Shown one piece after another: positions 1 through 11,270 of a stretch of DNA of 64,000 nt (positions within the stretch are counted from its first letter, which is position 1; every line of letters begins with the position of its first letter). The stretch lies in assembly GCA_029582165.1 (NCBI GenBank), contig CM055884.1:18569037-18633036 (forward strand), read 5' to 3'. The translations under genes were made by a program, and so were the position numbers. Source of the DNA: Portulaca oleracea. Lineage: Eukaryota; Streptophyta; Magnoliopsida; Caryophyllales; Portulacaceae. The notes under the pieces are model-generated. The model worked only from the letters and a program-made list of their open reading frames with translations, made no database searches and was not told the origin of the DNA.

Positions 1-589
1 TTTTTGCTTCTAAAAAGAGTGGGGCTTCCCCTTGCATCACCTACGGCCCTCACCAAGCCAAGGGCGACCAAATGCGAGGGAGGGCAACACTTCTCTCGGT
101 TGTTTCGTTGTTTTCAAATTCGGACGCGAGTTTTTAGAGTCTTTTGGTTCCCGTTAAACCCTTGTTGTGCTTTTGCTGTGGGGTTTCGCTTGTTACAAGG
201 TGTAGGGAGTTGAAAATCTTCAAGATCGACTTTTTTCCGAGTTTGGTGTTTGTGTGATGCTCCTAACGGTTACTTTGGGGGGTTTAATCGCGTTTTCTTA
301 GTTTGGATTGCGAGATCTTGTGAATCAAAGCCTTTGCTTTTCGTTCCTTTTTGTTTTCTTCGGTTTTGTTTTCACTTTCCCTCTCTCCTTTTTCTTTGGC
401 TTTTGTGGGTACAGCCGCTACAAACCCTCACGAGTCCATCTCGTCCACCCGGGCTGCCGGGGGGTTCAAAGGTCTTGGTGCATACGCTAAATGCACCCGT
501 TTCTCTCCCAAGACAGAGGAGTTTTTGTTAGTTAGTTAGTTTTTTGTTTTGTTTTGCTCGGGACGAGCGAAAGTTTAAGTGTGGGGGGG
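1..589 (+). mobile_element. 3' internal end of an Athila-like Ty3/gypsy element
   Basis: Non-coding, T-rich sequence that ends in a purine-rich tract (571-589, AAGTTTAAGTGTGGGGGGG), immediately followed by TGTTTAGACC, which looks like the first bases of an LTR. A purine tract abutting TG is the plus-strand primer arrangement of LTR retrotransposons, and the AAGTTTAAGTGTGGGGG form is common in Athila-type Ty3/gypsy elements (known of the family). The short open frames here have no recognisable domain. The rest of the element lies left of the window. Confidence 0.55.
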
Positions 590-2300
590 TGTTTAGACCC
601 GATTTCGTGTCTAAATACCGTCTAAATCCTTAAGCTTTTGACTTGTTTCGTAGCTTGTTTTAATAACTTTTAATGCGTTTTGGTTACTTTTGTAGTTTCC
701 GAAGTTTTACTCAAAACGATTCTAAATGGGCCAATTTTGCACCAATCTTGGGAATCCCGAGATTCCCTAATCCCCGAGCCCTGGTCGTGTCGAAGGCAGC
801 GGATTAAAGGGCCGGTCATGTCGAAGGCAGCGGAAGCGGAAGCAACTGTTGAAGAGCACCCTGAAGAATCCTGTGGCCGAGAGAGACCGTGGCCACGGTC
901 ATATTTACCGTAGCCACGGTGTGATTGAGCCAATGCCTAAGGAAGGGACATTGCCATCCGAGATGGACCGTGGTCACGGTCAGCCTGACCGTAGCCACGG
1001 TGAGATCACTACCCTGCCCAAGGAAGAAGTTGGCCGAACAAGACCGTGGCCACGGTCTCCCATGACCGTAGCCACGGCGGTGCGAAGGAGCGAAAAGTTG
1101 TCAGCCCTAATCGCGTAAACCGTGCCCACGGTACATGGGAACCGTGCCCACGGTGATGCGAAGCGAAGAATCACACGCTTACGCAGACCGTGGCTCTGAT
1201 CGCACCTTGATCGCGCGGTCCCCTGCGGGACACTTTTGTCTGTTGTGTAAAATGATGAGTTTTGAGTAACAACCTTGATTACTATTTAATGTTTTTAGGT
1301 CATTTTAGCTAAAGACATCTATCAAGCAGCTTTCATCTATCTTTTATGATACTTTATCTTACACTTTTTTCACATTTTCTAAGCTTTAGATTAGAGTGAT
1401 TAGTGAAGATCTTTGCTGAGATTATTGGTTCTTGTATTGGATTCTCTTGAGTTTTATTGGAAGTTTGAAGATTATTCTCAACTTTGGAGCATTGGAGCTT
1501 TATTATTCTGAAGTTTTCTTCCTTGTCATCACAATTAATGAGCATTTCTTAACCCTTCTCTCTCTAATTTATTGCTTATTTACTAATCTCTGTTTTTGTT
1601 ATTATTGGTATTGTTTGTATTGTTGAATGTTTATTGTCATCTTGTCTACTCTTTTAAGCATGAATGAAGTTGTTGATGTTATTATCATGATAGTTAGGAT
1701 GTTTAGTGTCTAGAACCTTAATGGGTTAGGGAGATATTAAGGGTGTGAATAGGTGATTAGGTTTGAGTTAGCAATATTAGTGAGTAACTAGTTCGGAAAT
1801 CAACTTCCTAATCCTATCCTTCCCTCAAGTGGGATGTGTTTGGGTGCGAAAGCATCCCGAATACATCCAACACTTGTTGGAAGGATAGGATTAGAATAGT
1901 TAGTATTCTAGTTCGTCAAAGCGAATAAAAACTAACTAGGAAATTTCGTTCCATTAACTCTCCCGAGTCTGTCGATGGACTTTGGGGAAGTTAATCTGGA
2001 CTATCCTTGAAAGAGGAAGCCCTGTAGGTATTTTCTAACGGAGTTACCGTTTGATTTCCCCTTCTCGTTACTCACTTGTTGCGAAACTCATTTCCTCATT
2101 CCCGTTTGCATCCCGAAAGTCTCCCGACACCCATTGTTTCACCTTTTTGACTGAACCTAGTGTGTTTGCGCTGTTTTTTACACTAAATTCTTTCATCCTT
2201 TCATGATCATAAACTCTACATAGAGTCAATTAGTTGCAGCTAAGGCCCCTAGCTCCCTGTGGAAGAACGATAAAACCGAGGCCTTACAAACCACGTTACA
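590..2300 (+). mobile_element. 3' LTR of Athila-like Ty3/gypsy element
   Basis: About 1.7 kb beginning TGTTTAGACC right after a polypurine tract. It appears to end near 2300, after a CTCCCTGTGGAAGAACG segment and ...CACGTTACA; sequences like TCCCTGTGG near the LTR end are common in this lineage. No second LTR is inside the window, so the right border is inferred from family habit and from the change to AT-rich spacer. The U3 half carries an unusual array of palindromes, listed separately. Confidence 0.5.
886..1154. repeat. Array of ACCGTGGCCACGGT-type palindromes, period about 77 bp
   Basis: Eight copies of a 14-bp near-perfect palindrome (ACCGTGGCCACGGT and variants with TAG, GGT or GCC in the centre) at 886, 907, 967, 988, 1043, 1065, 1119 and 1141, plus a degenerate copy at 1187. 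They come in pairs about 21 bp apart, and the pairs repeat every 76-81 bp, giving four imperfect tandem units. The array lies in the U3 part of the LTR, where it could be a cluster of protein-binding sites; that role is inference. Confidence 0.85.
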
Positions 2301-4055
2301 GCTATATAACTATGATTATGACATTCTAATGTTTATGATAAAAAGGGGAAAAATAAAATTAAAAAAAAATGTCAAGCGTCAAGATTCTAATTTGAGTAGA
2401 GGACTTTACAAAGGAAAAAAAGTTATTTCATTGTGTAAATAACAAATAGACCTTTAATTACATAATCAATCAAATAAATAAAAATAATTAATGATAAAAT
2501 TCAGTTTCGTAGTTCTCTATTAATGAACAAAATTCAAAGCATACATTACAATTGTTGATTGAAATGGAAAGCACTTGACTAATAAATTTTCAAATAATAC
2601 TAACATTGACAAATAAATAAGTACAATAATTATTTGTCATCATTTTACTATTTAAATGTACACTAAAAAGTCCACATTTATACCTATATATGAAGTTTAA
2701 ATGGTACATAATTTGTCTCATTTAAAAGGGGAAAAAATAAAGGTTTTTTATCTACAAAATAGAGGTTATATATTGAATGTAATTCACCATAGATGATTAT
2801 ATTAAAAATATAAACTAATTGACGTTATGAACTTCAAATTAAGTGGAAACTAATTTTTTGTTATCTCAATATGACTCTATATTTAAGATATCATTATCAA
2901 GACTTTCAATCTTTGTATAAAAATGTGCACACACACTCACATAAATATAATGAATTAATTAAAAGAATATGAATATACAAATATATTGACAAAATATATA
3001 AATATTCTTTTTATTGATTAGAGCATATATTATATGACTAATCCAAGAAAAAAAAACAAAAACAAATATGTGAAAATAAAATACACATATCAAAGTTAAC
3101 TACTTATTACAAAAAAGTTAATCATTATATGAATAATGAATTGATATTACACTTCTTCATAGAAAGTTATATGGTGGTTTCTTCATTGATAGGCTTTCAT
3201 TTATAAATACTCTACTTAAAATTTGGAGAACGTAAAAGTCATTTTACATTTTTCTATAGAAAAGGAATTTCAAATTAATAGATGATCCAATATTCAATAA
3301 TAAGATGAATAAGAATTAAAATTAAAAATATAAAATTAAACCATCAAAATCAAATTATTTTATGATAGAATTGAACATACCTTTTATGAAATTCAAATTG
3401 CAAATTAGTCGAGTTGTTGTACGTCAAAAAGAGCTTCTCCACCAACTAAATTGAAAAAAAAAAACACCATCATTTCTCTTTCGCAACTAATATCTTCTAG
3501 AGCTATATGGGCATGCTACTCCTGTCCTTTTGATTTATATATATAAGCAGAAAAAAATATTAAAAATTCTATATATGGACCCTTTTTTAATGAAAATTAT
3601 AAAGTCTATAAGTTATATTATAGAATTGATGAAAAATTAAATTATTATTTATTAATATGATTAATATGGAATACACAGTTACAATTTAACAATACATATT
3701 ATATAGGCAGAAAATAATTTACATTCATGTGCAATAGTTAGAATGGTATTCTTGAATAAAAAAATTAGAATGTTCTTTGAGAAAATGATTTTTTCGGTAG
3801 TGGAAAAATTAAATATTTTAAATGGATTAAAATGTCATAGAAAATGAAATCCAATGTCTCCCAAACATTGTTAAGAAAATTAATATTCATACATATGTAA
3901 GACATATATGGATTGAAATGATTATTCCTTTGTAAAATATAAATACAAATAGAGAACAAAAAAGTCTATATGTGTGCGTGTGTATGTTTTTTCTTGTTGA
4001 CAAATTATTTATATGAAATGTGAATTTTTATCTTATTTATACTCATATTATTGTT
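2301..4055. other. AT-rich intergenic DNA, no gene seen
   Basis: Very AT-rich, with no open frame of coding character, no recognisable domain and no clear terminal repeats. I see nothing that can be annotated. Confidence 0.7.
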
Positions 4056-4216
4056 TTTTTGAGATTAATTAAGTTTTTAGTGATTATTAGTCGTAAATTG
4101 AGTATAAATCAATTTTTTAAAAAATAAAAAAGACCAATTATAACTTTACGAAAATACATTTTTTAAAACACACATATTACTATCTTCGCCCTTTGTACCC
4201 AAAAATATATATATGT
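4056..4216 (+). repeat. Dispersed (TA)n-ending repeat, copy 1
   Basis: Member of a family whose right part reads CAATTATAACTTT, then ACCC(T)TTGTT, then ATCTTCGCCCTTTGTACCC, and which ends directly in an ATATAT run. Other copies lie at 4908-4990, 5547-5612, 5652-5801, 13555-13722 and 13895-13985. The shared part extends left to a TTATTAGT(C/A)GTAA segment. Family unknown. Confidence 0.6.
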
Positions 4217-4907
4217 ATGAACCCTAAAAAAAACATAGCAGACATATTAGTAGTGAAGAAATGAACCCTAAAACCTTTTATTAATTTGAATTGAGTAAAG
4301 TATGTGAACATACCTTTTCATCAATGAGAACCATATCTTTACTTAAAAATGTATTATATTTCATATTGTAATAATTTCATAATGTTGAGACTCTTACCTT
4401 AATTTTTCAATCATCCTTTTCAAGGGTAAGTTGATGTAGAAATGAGTATGACATTTTGATTGTGTTGGGGTGGTTGATACTTTTTAGAATTATCATAATC
4501 ACTATCACTATTTATATCGAAAAATGAATGTTAAATACACAACCTCACCAGGCACATTTTGGATTTCTTAAAAATTGTATGATTAATTAAAAATTAGTTA
4601 TGTATTTAAACACATTAAAATGATGAAACGGATGCATAATGAGGTGAACATTAACATGATTGGTACGAGTAACCGTTGAGATTAATAGTCAAATGCAGTG
4701 ATTAACAATTGAGCATAATTGGTCAATAATGAACATATCCCTGTTTTATGAGGCCAACAAAATGACTGAATGTATGCTATAAACATATATACAAAAATGA
4801 AATAATAAAAGGATAGTAGTTAATTATCCTATTAATCACTTTAAATGAGGTTTTTTTTAATGGGGGATTTGGTGTGTTTTTTTATATTTAGGAAAAATTG
4901 TTTTTGG

Positions 4908-4990
4908 ACGGACATAGAATGACAATAATGCCCTCGTAAAATCATCCATATTCCAACATCACTCTTTATACCCAGAAAAATATATATGAT
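4908..4990 (+). repeat. Dispersed (TA)n-ending repeat, copy 2
   Basis: Diverged copy with the segments ATGCCCTCGTAAAATCATCC and CACTCTTTATACCCAGAAAA, again running into ATATATATG. Same order and same right border as the other copies. Confidence 0.5.
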
Positions 4991-5417
4991 GATATATATG
5001 ATTTTGTGAAAATTATGATATAATGATGTCCATTACTTATAATGAACAACCATTTAATAATAAGATTTTTTTAAAAAAGTTGGAGAACGCATTCACCTAA
5101 TCATTTTCAAAATCAATAATATATATACGCAAATACATAAGATTTTATCAAATAAAAAAAATATTTGTAATATTAGATATAGAATTGCGTTTTTATTATA
5201 TATATTTTTAATTAATTGTCTTTTTATGGTAAAAATATTATTTTGATAAATATTTTTCTTATAATAAATTAAACTTTTCATCATTATTAATTTATTTTTT
5301 TCTTTAAGATCATTATAAAATTATTTTACATGCAACATAAATGGTTGTGTGTCACTTGATTTTTTTAAGGTAATCCTGATTTATTTTATATTTATATTAT
5401 TGACTTTTGTGATTATT

Positions 5418-5419
5418 TA

Positions 5420-5451
<32 letters not shown>
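5418..5451. repeat. (ATT)n microsatellite
   Basis: About eleven uninterrupted ATT units in AT-rich spacer DNA. Confidence 0.9.
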
Positions 5452-5546
5452 GATTATTGTTAAATTTCTCATCAAAAAAAATGATTATTGTTAAATTAAC
5501 TCATCATATAATTTAATTTGTATAAAAAAATTTAAAAAAGAAAACA

Positions 5547-5612
5547 ATCCAAGTGTACCTTTCCCAAAATGCCATCATTAAAACTTATAAATTGCAATCC
5601 TTGCCCATCATT
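5547..5612 (+). repeat. Dispersed (TA)n-ending repeat, copy 3 (partial)
   Basis: Partial copy with GTACCTTTCCCAAAATGCC and TTGCAATCCTTGCCCATC. It lacks the terminal TA run and lies about 40 bp from copy 4, so the two may be a local duplication. Confidence 0.45.
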
Positions 5613-5651
5613 TAATTCCTATATAGTAATTTTAAACATAAAAAAGAAAAA

Positions 5652-5727
5652 TCAACCAATTGTAACTTTCCAAAACTACCCTTATTAAAACTCACAAATT
5701 TCGATCCTCACCCTTTGTATCCAGAAA

Positions 5728-5801
<74 letters not shown>
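5652..5801 (+). repeat. Dispersed (TA)n-ending repeat, copy 4, with long (TA)n
   Basis: Well-preserved copy: AACTTTCCAAAACTACCC, then TTTCGATCCTCACCC and TTTGTATCCAGAAAA, then about 75 bp of TA repeat broken by two TACATA interruptions. It shows that the microsatellite starts exactly at the end of the repeat. Confidence 0.65.
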
Positions 5802-5803
<2 letters not shown>

Positions 5804-5815
5804 CTAGTCTTCAGA

Positions 5816-5832
5816 CCCGTGCATTGCACGGG
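5816..5832. repeat. Perfect palindrome CCCGTGCATTGCACGGG
   Basis: A 17-bp perfect palindrome with a single central T, placed about 15 bp after the (TA)n run and followed by ACATAATTAAACTAC. A diverged version (CTCATGTGTTGCATGGAAC, then AATAATAAAATAC) follows the LINE tail near 21710. It resembles GC-rich terminal hairpins of some plant mobile elements, but I cannot assign a family. Confidence 0.6.
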
Positions 5833-7163
5833 ACATAATTAAACTACATATTTTATAAAAAAAATTATTAAATAATTTATCCGTTTATTATTTCAAATAG
5901 TTCTTCTATTGAATATTTTATTTCCATATGGAGAATACAGATGTCACAGTAATTTATAGGCTGAATACATTGTTTGAATGTTATTATAAGTTAATTTTCA
6001 TCTACATATGTTCAAGTTAATGTAATTGTTTTGGATAGAAGGAGTTATACATTAATTTTCAACTAATAAAATATCAATTATTATTGTTTTTCATGTATTT
6101 ATTTGCCAAAATATTAGCCTATTTAATTTATTTGTAATAAATTCATCTTATCCCTATTTTTTCTTATTTGCAAAAATTACTAAATACAACATTATGCAAG
6201 CTGGTAATGTTATAATTATGAAATACTTGTTTTTTGAACACCTACAATTGGAATGCTTAGTCGCTTAGATAATGTTAAAGAGATTTGTTTTTCTAAACGG
6301 GTTCAACATATTTGTTTGAAATATTATGCATGACTTAATTGTTGTGTTTCAATTTAGTTTTTCAAAAATGTTTATATCAAATGTATGAGGAGAGTCATTT
6401 GGATCGATTAAAAAAAATATCATTGAGTACTTCTCCATTTATGCTCTATATGGTTCATAAGTGAAGTGAATGTGTAGTGGTAGCAATCATTTTTTTTATT
6501 TACTTGTTTACATATTTATATTTATATGCGACCCATATGTAAAGGAAAATTTAATAAATACTTGAAAATAGTTTTAAACCTATAAAAAAGAACTATCACT
6601 AAAATATGTTAGCTGAAGAATTCAAGATTGTAATGTATAATATATAAACTTGATCAATTATTTTATTTTATTTTATTTTACACAAAACATTAACATATAA
6701 CACAACTTAGTATAATTATATATAAACAAAGAGAAAAACTAAAACATACCATATATAGGCTGATATAGCAAAATTATATTATATAATCTTCTCTATTGAA
6801 GGACGTGTCATTCTTGGTCCAGTACGACTCTTGTGTGTGTTCTTTTACAGCAGGATTCAATAACCCATCCGTACTATTTAGGAAAAATGCATCTTAACCT
6901 TGAATCAACAAATAAATTGTGCATAACCTAATATTGAGAAAAGTGCGTAAGAAATTTGAGGACTATAAGCATAGAAATTTGGAATAAGAATCATATATCC
7001 ATGTAACTACTGGAATTTCAAGGTATAAATGTTTTTAAATGTAAAATTAGCTTTTATTGGGTTATCAAAAAGAAGAAATTACGATTGTATCAAAGGTTAG
7101 GTTGATTGATTTAGTCTTGTGCAATTTATAGAAGAAACTACTTGAATCATTGTATGAACTATA
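5833..7163. other. AT-rich intergenic DNA, no gene seen
   Basis: No coding frame, recognisable repeat boundary or RNA gene. It is the left flank of the short-LTR copia element. Confidence 0.7.
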
Positions 7164-7168
7164 AAGTC

Positions 7169-7271
7169 TAATAGAGGATAAGATCATCTTGTAAGGAAAC
7201 TTTCATAATTTAATTATATATACCTTTGTATAGGCTCCCAGTTGGGGCAAGCCATTCCAATTATTTCCACA
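7169..7271 (+). repeat. 5' LTR of copia element (103 bp)
   Basis: Starts TAATAGAGGATAAG directly after the AAGTC target duplication and ends TTATTTCCACA before the primer site. It matches the 3' LTR with only a few substitutions. The usual leading TG, present in the 3' LTR (TGTAATAG), is missing here, so the 5' end has lost 2 bp or was cut unusually. Confidence 0.9.
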
Positions 7272-7285
7272 TGGTATCAAGAGCC
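7272..7285 (+). promoter_or_regulatory. Primer-binding site for initiator Met tRNA
   Basis: TGGTATCAAGAGCC immediately follows the 5' LTR. It matches the Met-tRNA primer site of plant Ty1/copia elements (TGGTATCAGAGC) with one extra A. Reverse transcription would start here. Confidence 0.9.
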
Positions 7286-7659
7286 ATTTTTTAATCTCTT
7301 CCATCATTTTTTTTTAAAAAAAAAATACAAAATTTTCAAACTGAAACTACCGCGTGAAACAGTAACCCTAATCTTGCTACGCCGATTTGCTGCTGCTCTA
7401 CCGCCGCCCAACTCCCTCTTCCGATGTCTCCTTGACCGTCGCGGGTGCTCCTCCGGCGACCCCCTGTCATCGTCGACGGTCGGTGTCCCTTCCTGGCTGC
7501 GCTAGTTTCTCAGTTCTTTCTATCTCTTGTTCGGTTCTGGACATGTCCGTCTCCTACTGCCCCGCCTTCGATCCTCGCCGTCGTCGCTCTTTTTGGTGTT
7601 TTCCGGCGTCGGGAATCCGGCCTTGTCCCTTCTCTCTTCCGCCTTTCTGTCTTGGTTGA

Positions 7660-10065
7660 TTGTCCAGGCTCCTCGCGGACCCCATAACGACTCCTGCCAC
7701 AACCCCAGATTCTTCTGCCTCGCCGGATGCAACTCCGCTGCTGCCCGCCTCTGCTGCCGACACATGCTCGTTGGTGGCGCCTCCAGGATTTCCCCCGCCG
7801 CCCCCGCTGCCTATCACTGCGGCTGTCCCAGATGGATCATCTTCGCAATATCTAACTCATACGGGTATACTTCTCCCCGATATTCTCTTCTCAGATCCCG
7901 GTGTCGTGCCATCTGTGATGGCCCATCAGACTACTCCCACCCAGCCGATGGTTGAAGCTATGGCGCCATCTCATCTTCCTCCCTCCTCGGGCTGCCCTCA
8001 AGTTACTTATCTTCAACATCACAATGTCGGTAATCATCTTCACTTCCCATATTCAGGTCCTCCTACTTCGGTGCATCCTGTTGATTATTCGTCATTGACA
8101 TCGTCTGCAACTCATGCTGGCCTTCCCCCTATTAATCCTAATTTGTGGACTGCCAATGTTAAAAACTTTGTCACTACTGTCTTGGAGAAAGTGGATGATT
8201 ATCTCTCTTGGAAAACCCAATTTGTTTCATTCCTTCTGATGCATCAATTACATGGGTTCTTAGATGCTACTGTTGTTCAGCCTTCCGCTTTTATACATCA
8301 AACAACGGGACTTCCGTGTCATAATCCTACTTATGCTCTTTGGGTCCGCTTGGATCAACTTGTTCGTGCGTGGTTGTTTGCTACTATTTCCAAGGATTAT
8401 TTAACCGAGATTCGTGACGTACCTAATGCACTTCCTGTTTGGCAACGTTTAGAATCTCGATTTAATGCTGCTAGTCTTGCTCGTGCCATGGACCTTCGAC
8501 GCATGTTAATGAATCTTTCTAAGTCTGACACTCAGTCTATGGAAGATTATCTTAGGGGGATTAAGACCATTGCTGACTCTCTGGCCTCAATTCGGTCACC
8601 CGTCCCTGATATGGAGCTCATTCAGTACACAGTTAATGGGCTTGATTCTGCCTACACTACTTTTGTGGATACTCTAGCTCATCTCCCTGGCATTTTGACG
8701 TTTGATGATATTCGAGCCAAACTTCTGGTTCATGAGCAGCGTGTGCAATTTCTAAAGAAGCGTGACAGTGGTACATTGATGCACTCTGCCTTTGTTACTA
8801 CCACTACTACATACACTGGTTCTGCTACTAGGCGAGGCAGAGGTAGGAGCAGTCGTCACAACCGTGGGAGGGGTCGCTCTTCTAATCGCAGTAGGAACGG
8901 CAACCACAACTCTTTTGCACCACCCACCACCTCCAACAGGGGTGCGCCTACAGGTTCTACATTAGGTGATTCAGTTGTTTCATCGTCTTATATTCCTTGT
9001 GCTTCTATTCCCTATGCTAATCCCTTATCTGCATGTAATCCACCGTTTGAGGGGGTGTTGGGTTCTGGTCCTAATGTTCTTTGTCAAATTTGTTATTCTC
9101 CTGATCACTTTGCAGCTGTCTGCTCTATTCGCTATCAACAACGCCCTGTCACTTCTCTTCCTGCTCTTGCTTCTTTCGCACCTATTGAGCCGAGTGAGAG
9201 TCTGTGGTACCCAGACTCAGCTGCGGCGTCCCACATGACCCCTAACGGAGGTATTCTCTCTTCTAAATCCCCTTATTTTGCTGTTGCTAAGGTTTGTGTT
9301 TGTGATGGTACCCTTTTACCTATAGCTAACATTGGTAAATTAAGTCTTCAAACTCCCAACAAGTCGTTGACTCTAGATTCTGTATTATATGTTCCCGCTC
9401 TTAAACAAAATCTTTTGTCTATTCGTCGTCTATGTCGGGATAATAATTGTCATGTTCAGTTTACTGATTCCTCTTTCTGTGTCAAGGACAACATCACCAG
9501 TGATGTCCTTTTACAGGGCCCCAATCACGGTGATGTCTATCCTATGCATGTTCGTCATCTTCCCCAACACGTCCCTGCTTTCTCTGTGTCGACTGATTCT
9601 TCTGAAGTGTGGCATCGATGTTTGGGTCATTGTGGCTCTCATGTTTTTGATATTCTTAGGAAAACCAATGTGATTAAAACTTCTCGTTTCCAAGACAATT
9701 GTGTCACTTATCGTCTGTCAAAATCTCAGCGTTTACCTTTTGAGTTGGTTAATCATTGTTCCCCTGGTCCACTTCATATTATACACTCTGATGTTTGGGA
9801 AGCTCCCCGTGATTCTATTAAACATTTTCTCTATTATGTGATTTTTGTAGACGACTATTCTCGTTTTACTTGGTTATACCCTATGAAGCGCAAATGTGAA
9901 GTGTTTGATATTTTTTTACACTTTCAAAGGTTAGTCGAAAATCAGTTTGATAGAAAATCCAAAAATTTCCAGTGTGATGGTGGCTTGGAATATGATAACC
10001 AACATTTTCATAATCATTTTGCCTCTTCTGGTATTCTTTTTCGAAAATCTTGTCCTAACACTTAG
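7660..10065 (+). pseudogene. copia gag, protease and integrase core (broken)
   Basis: Open from 7660; the first in-frame ATG is at 7918 (MAHQTT...). Order: gag of the UBN2 type (about 8150-8760), basic Arg-rich stretch, CCHC zinc knuckle CQICYSPDHFAAVC, protease with WYPDSAAASHM where the family has Asp-Ser-Gly, pre-integrase zinc site, then integrase with HSDVWE, DDYSRFTW and CDGGLEYDN. The protease glycine is Ala, and the last Cys of the HHCC zinc site is Tyr (CVTY for CxxC). The frame ends at TAG 10063-10065, where the family has a Gln codon just before AQNGVAE, so CAG to TAG is the likely lesion. The product would package and integrate the element. Confidence 0.88.
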
Positions 10066-11270
10066 GCTCAAAATGGTGTGGCAGAACGCAAACATAAACA
10101 TATTCTGGAGATGGTTTGAGGGTTTCTTATCCAATCCTTCTTACCATCTTCATATTGGGTTGAAGTTGCTTTTACGGCAGTCTTCACTATTAATCGTTTA
10201 CCTACACCGTTGTTGTCTGATGTTAGTCCGTTGAACGATTGTTTGGTCGTGCACCTGATTACACTTTGCTTCGCACCTTTGGTTGTGCTTGTTTTCCAAA
10301 TTTCCCAGCAACTTCGGCGAACAAGTTACAACCACGTTCGATTCTTTGTGTTTTTTTGGGGTATGCTCACAATTATAAAGGTTTTCGTTGTTTTGATCCC
10401 AAATCTGGTCGTGTCTACATTAGTCGACATGTCCATTTTCATGAAAATGTTTTCCATATCCTATGTTGGTTTCTCCTCCTGGCCCTCATGCTCCTCCTCC
10501 ATCTGTCATTGAGGATATCCTCACTCTCACGTCGACTGCCACTCCTTCAGTGTTTCAGTCTTCATCTTGTCACCCTATTTCGCATTCGTCAAGTCCTTCG
10601 TCTCTTCCAACGACGAGTCAATCTTCAGGTGATTCTTCGCCTATCGTGTCTCCCCTTTCAACATCCCCTACCTCCTCCCTTGCCTCTCCCTCCCCCCCCC
10701 CTAGACTCAATCCCGTCGTCCCCTACTGTCTCCCCTTCAGTATCCTCCCTCCCCGAGACTCGTGTCTCTTCCCCAACCTCTCCTAACCTTTCGCTTGATA
10801 TTCCTGCTTCTCCCCCTGTTGTGTCAGTCTCGAATGTTCATCCCATGCAAACCAGATCCAAAGCTAGTACCTTTAAACCTAAACACATCTTGTCTTTGAC
10901 TGCTGGTTGTTCTGAGTCTGAACCTTCGTCTTTTAAAGAGGCAATACAGAATCCTAAGTGGAAAGCGGCTATGTCTGATGAATTTGAGGCCTTAATTTCG
11001 AATGATACATGGGAATTGGTTCCTCCGTCACCAGGGCGTAATCTAGTAGCCAGTAAGTGGGTTTATAAGATTAAATATCATGCGGATGGGTCTGTTGAAC
11101 GTTACAAAGCTAGACTGGTGGCTGCAGGCAATCGCCAGCAACCTGGTGTTGACTTCCATGAAATCTTTTCCCCTGTTGTTCGTCCAGCCACTATCCGTCT
11201 TGTTCTCTCCATTGCAGTCTCATCTAGATGGCCTATTCGTCAACTTGATGTTAAGAATGCGTTCCTTCCT
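10066..11270 (+). pseudogene. copia integrase C-terminus, linker and start of reverse transcriptase (broken)
   Basis: After the TAG at 10063 the match continues (NGVAERKHKHILEM), then meets a TGA near 10118. A 1-bp loss near 10230 moves the frame to the one carrying [19 protein letters not shown]. Another 1-bp loss near 10453 shifts the Pro/Ser-rich linker, which returns to the earlier frame at a C homopolymer (about 10690-10700). The frame then shows [20 protein letters not shown] and [10 protein letters not shown], typical of a copia reverse transcriptase N-terminus. At 11262-11270 a 4-bp tandem repeat (CCTTCCTT) inside the DVKNAFL motif shifts the frame again. Confidence 0.85.

Noticed and set aside
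4..539. Several overlapping plus-strand frames
   Set aside because: T-rich non-coding end of an LTR element; the frames overlap each other and match nothing known.
7387..7687. Overlapping Pro/Arg/Ser-rich frames before copia gag
   Set aside because: GC-rich leader of the element; only the frame that runs into gag has family motifs.
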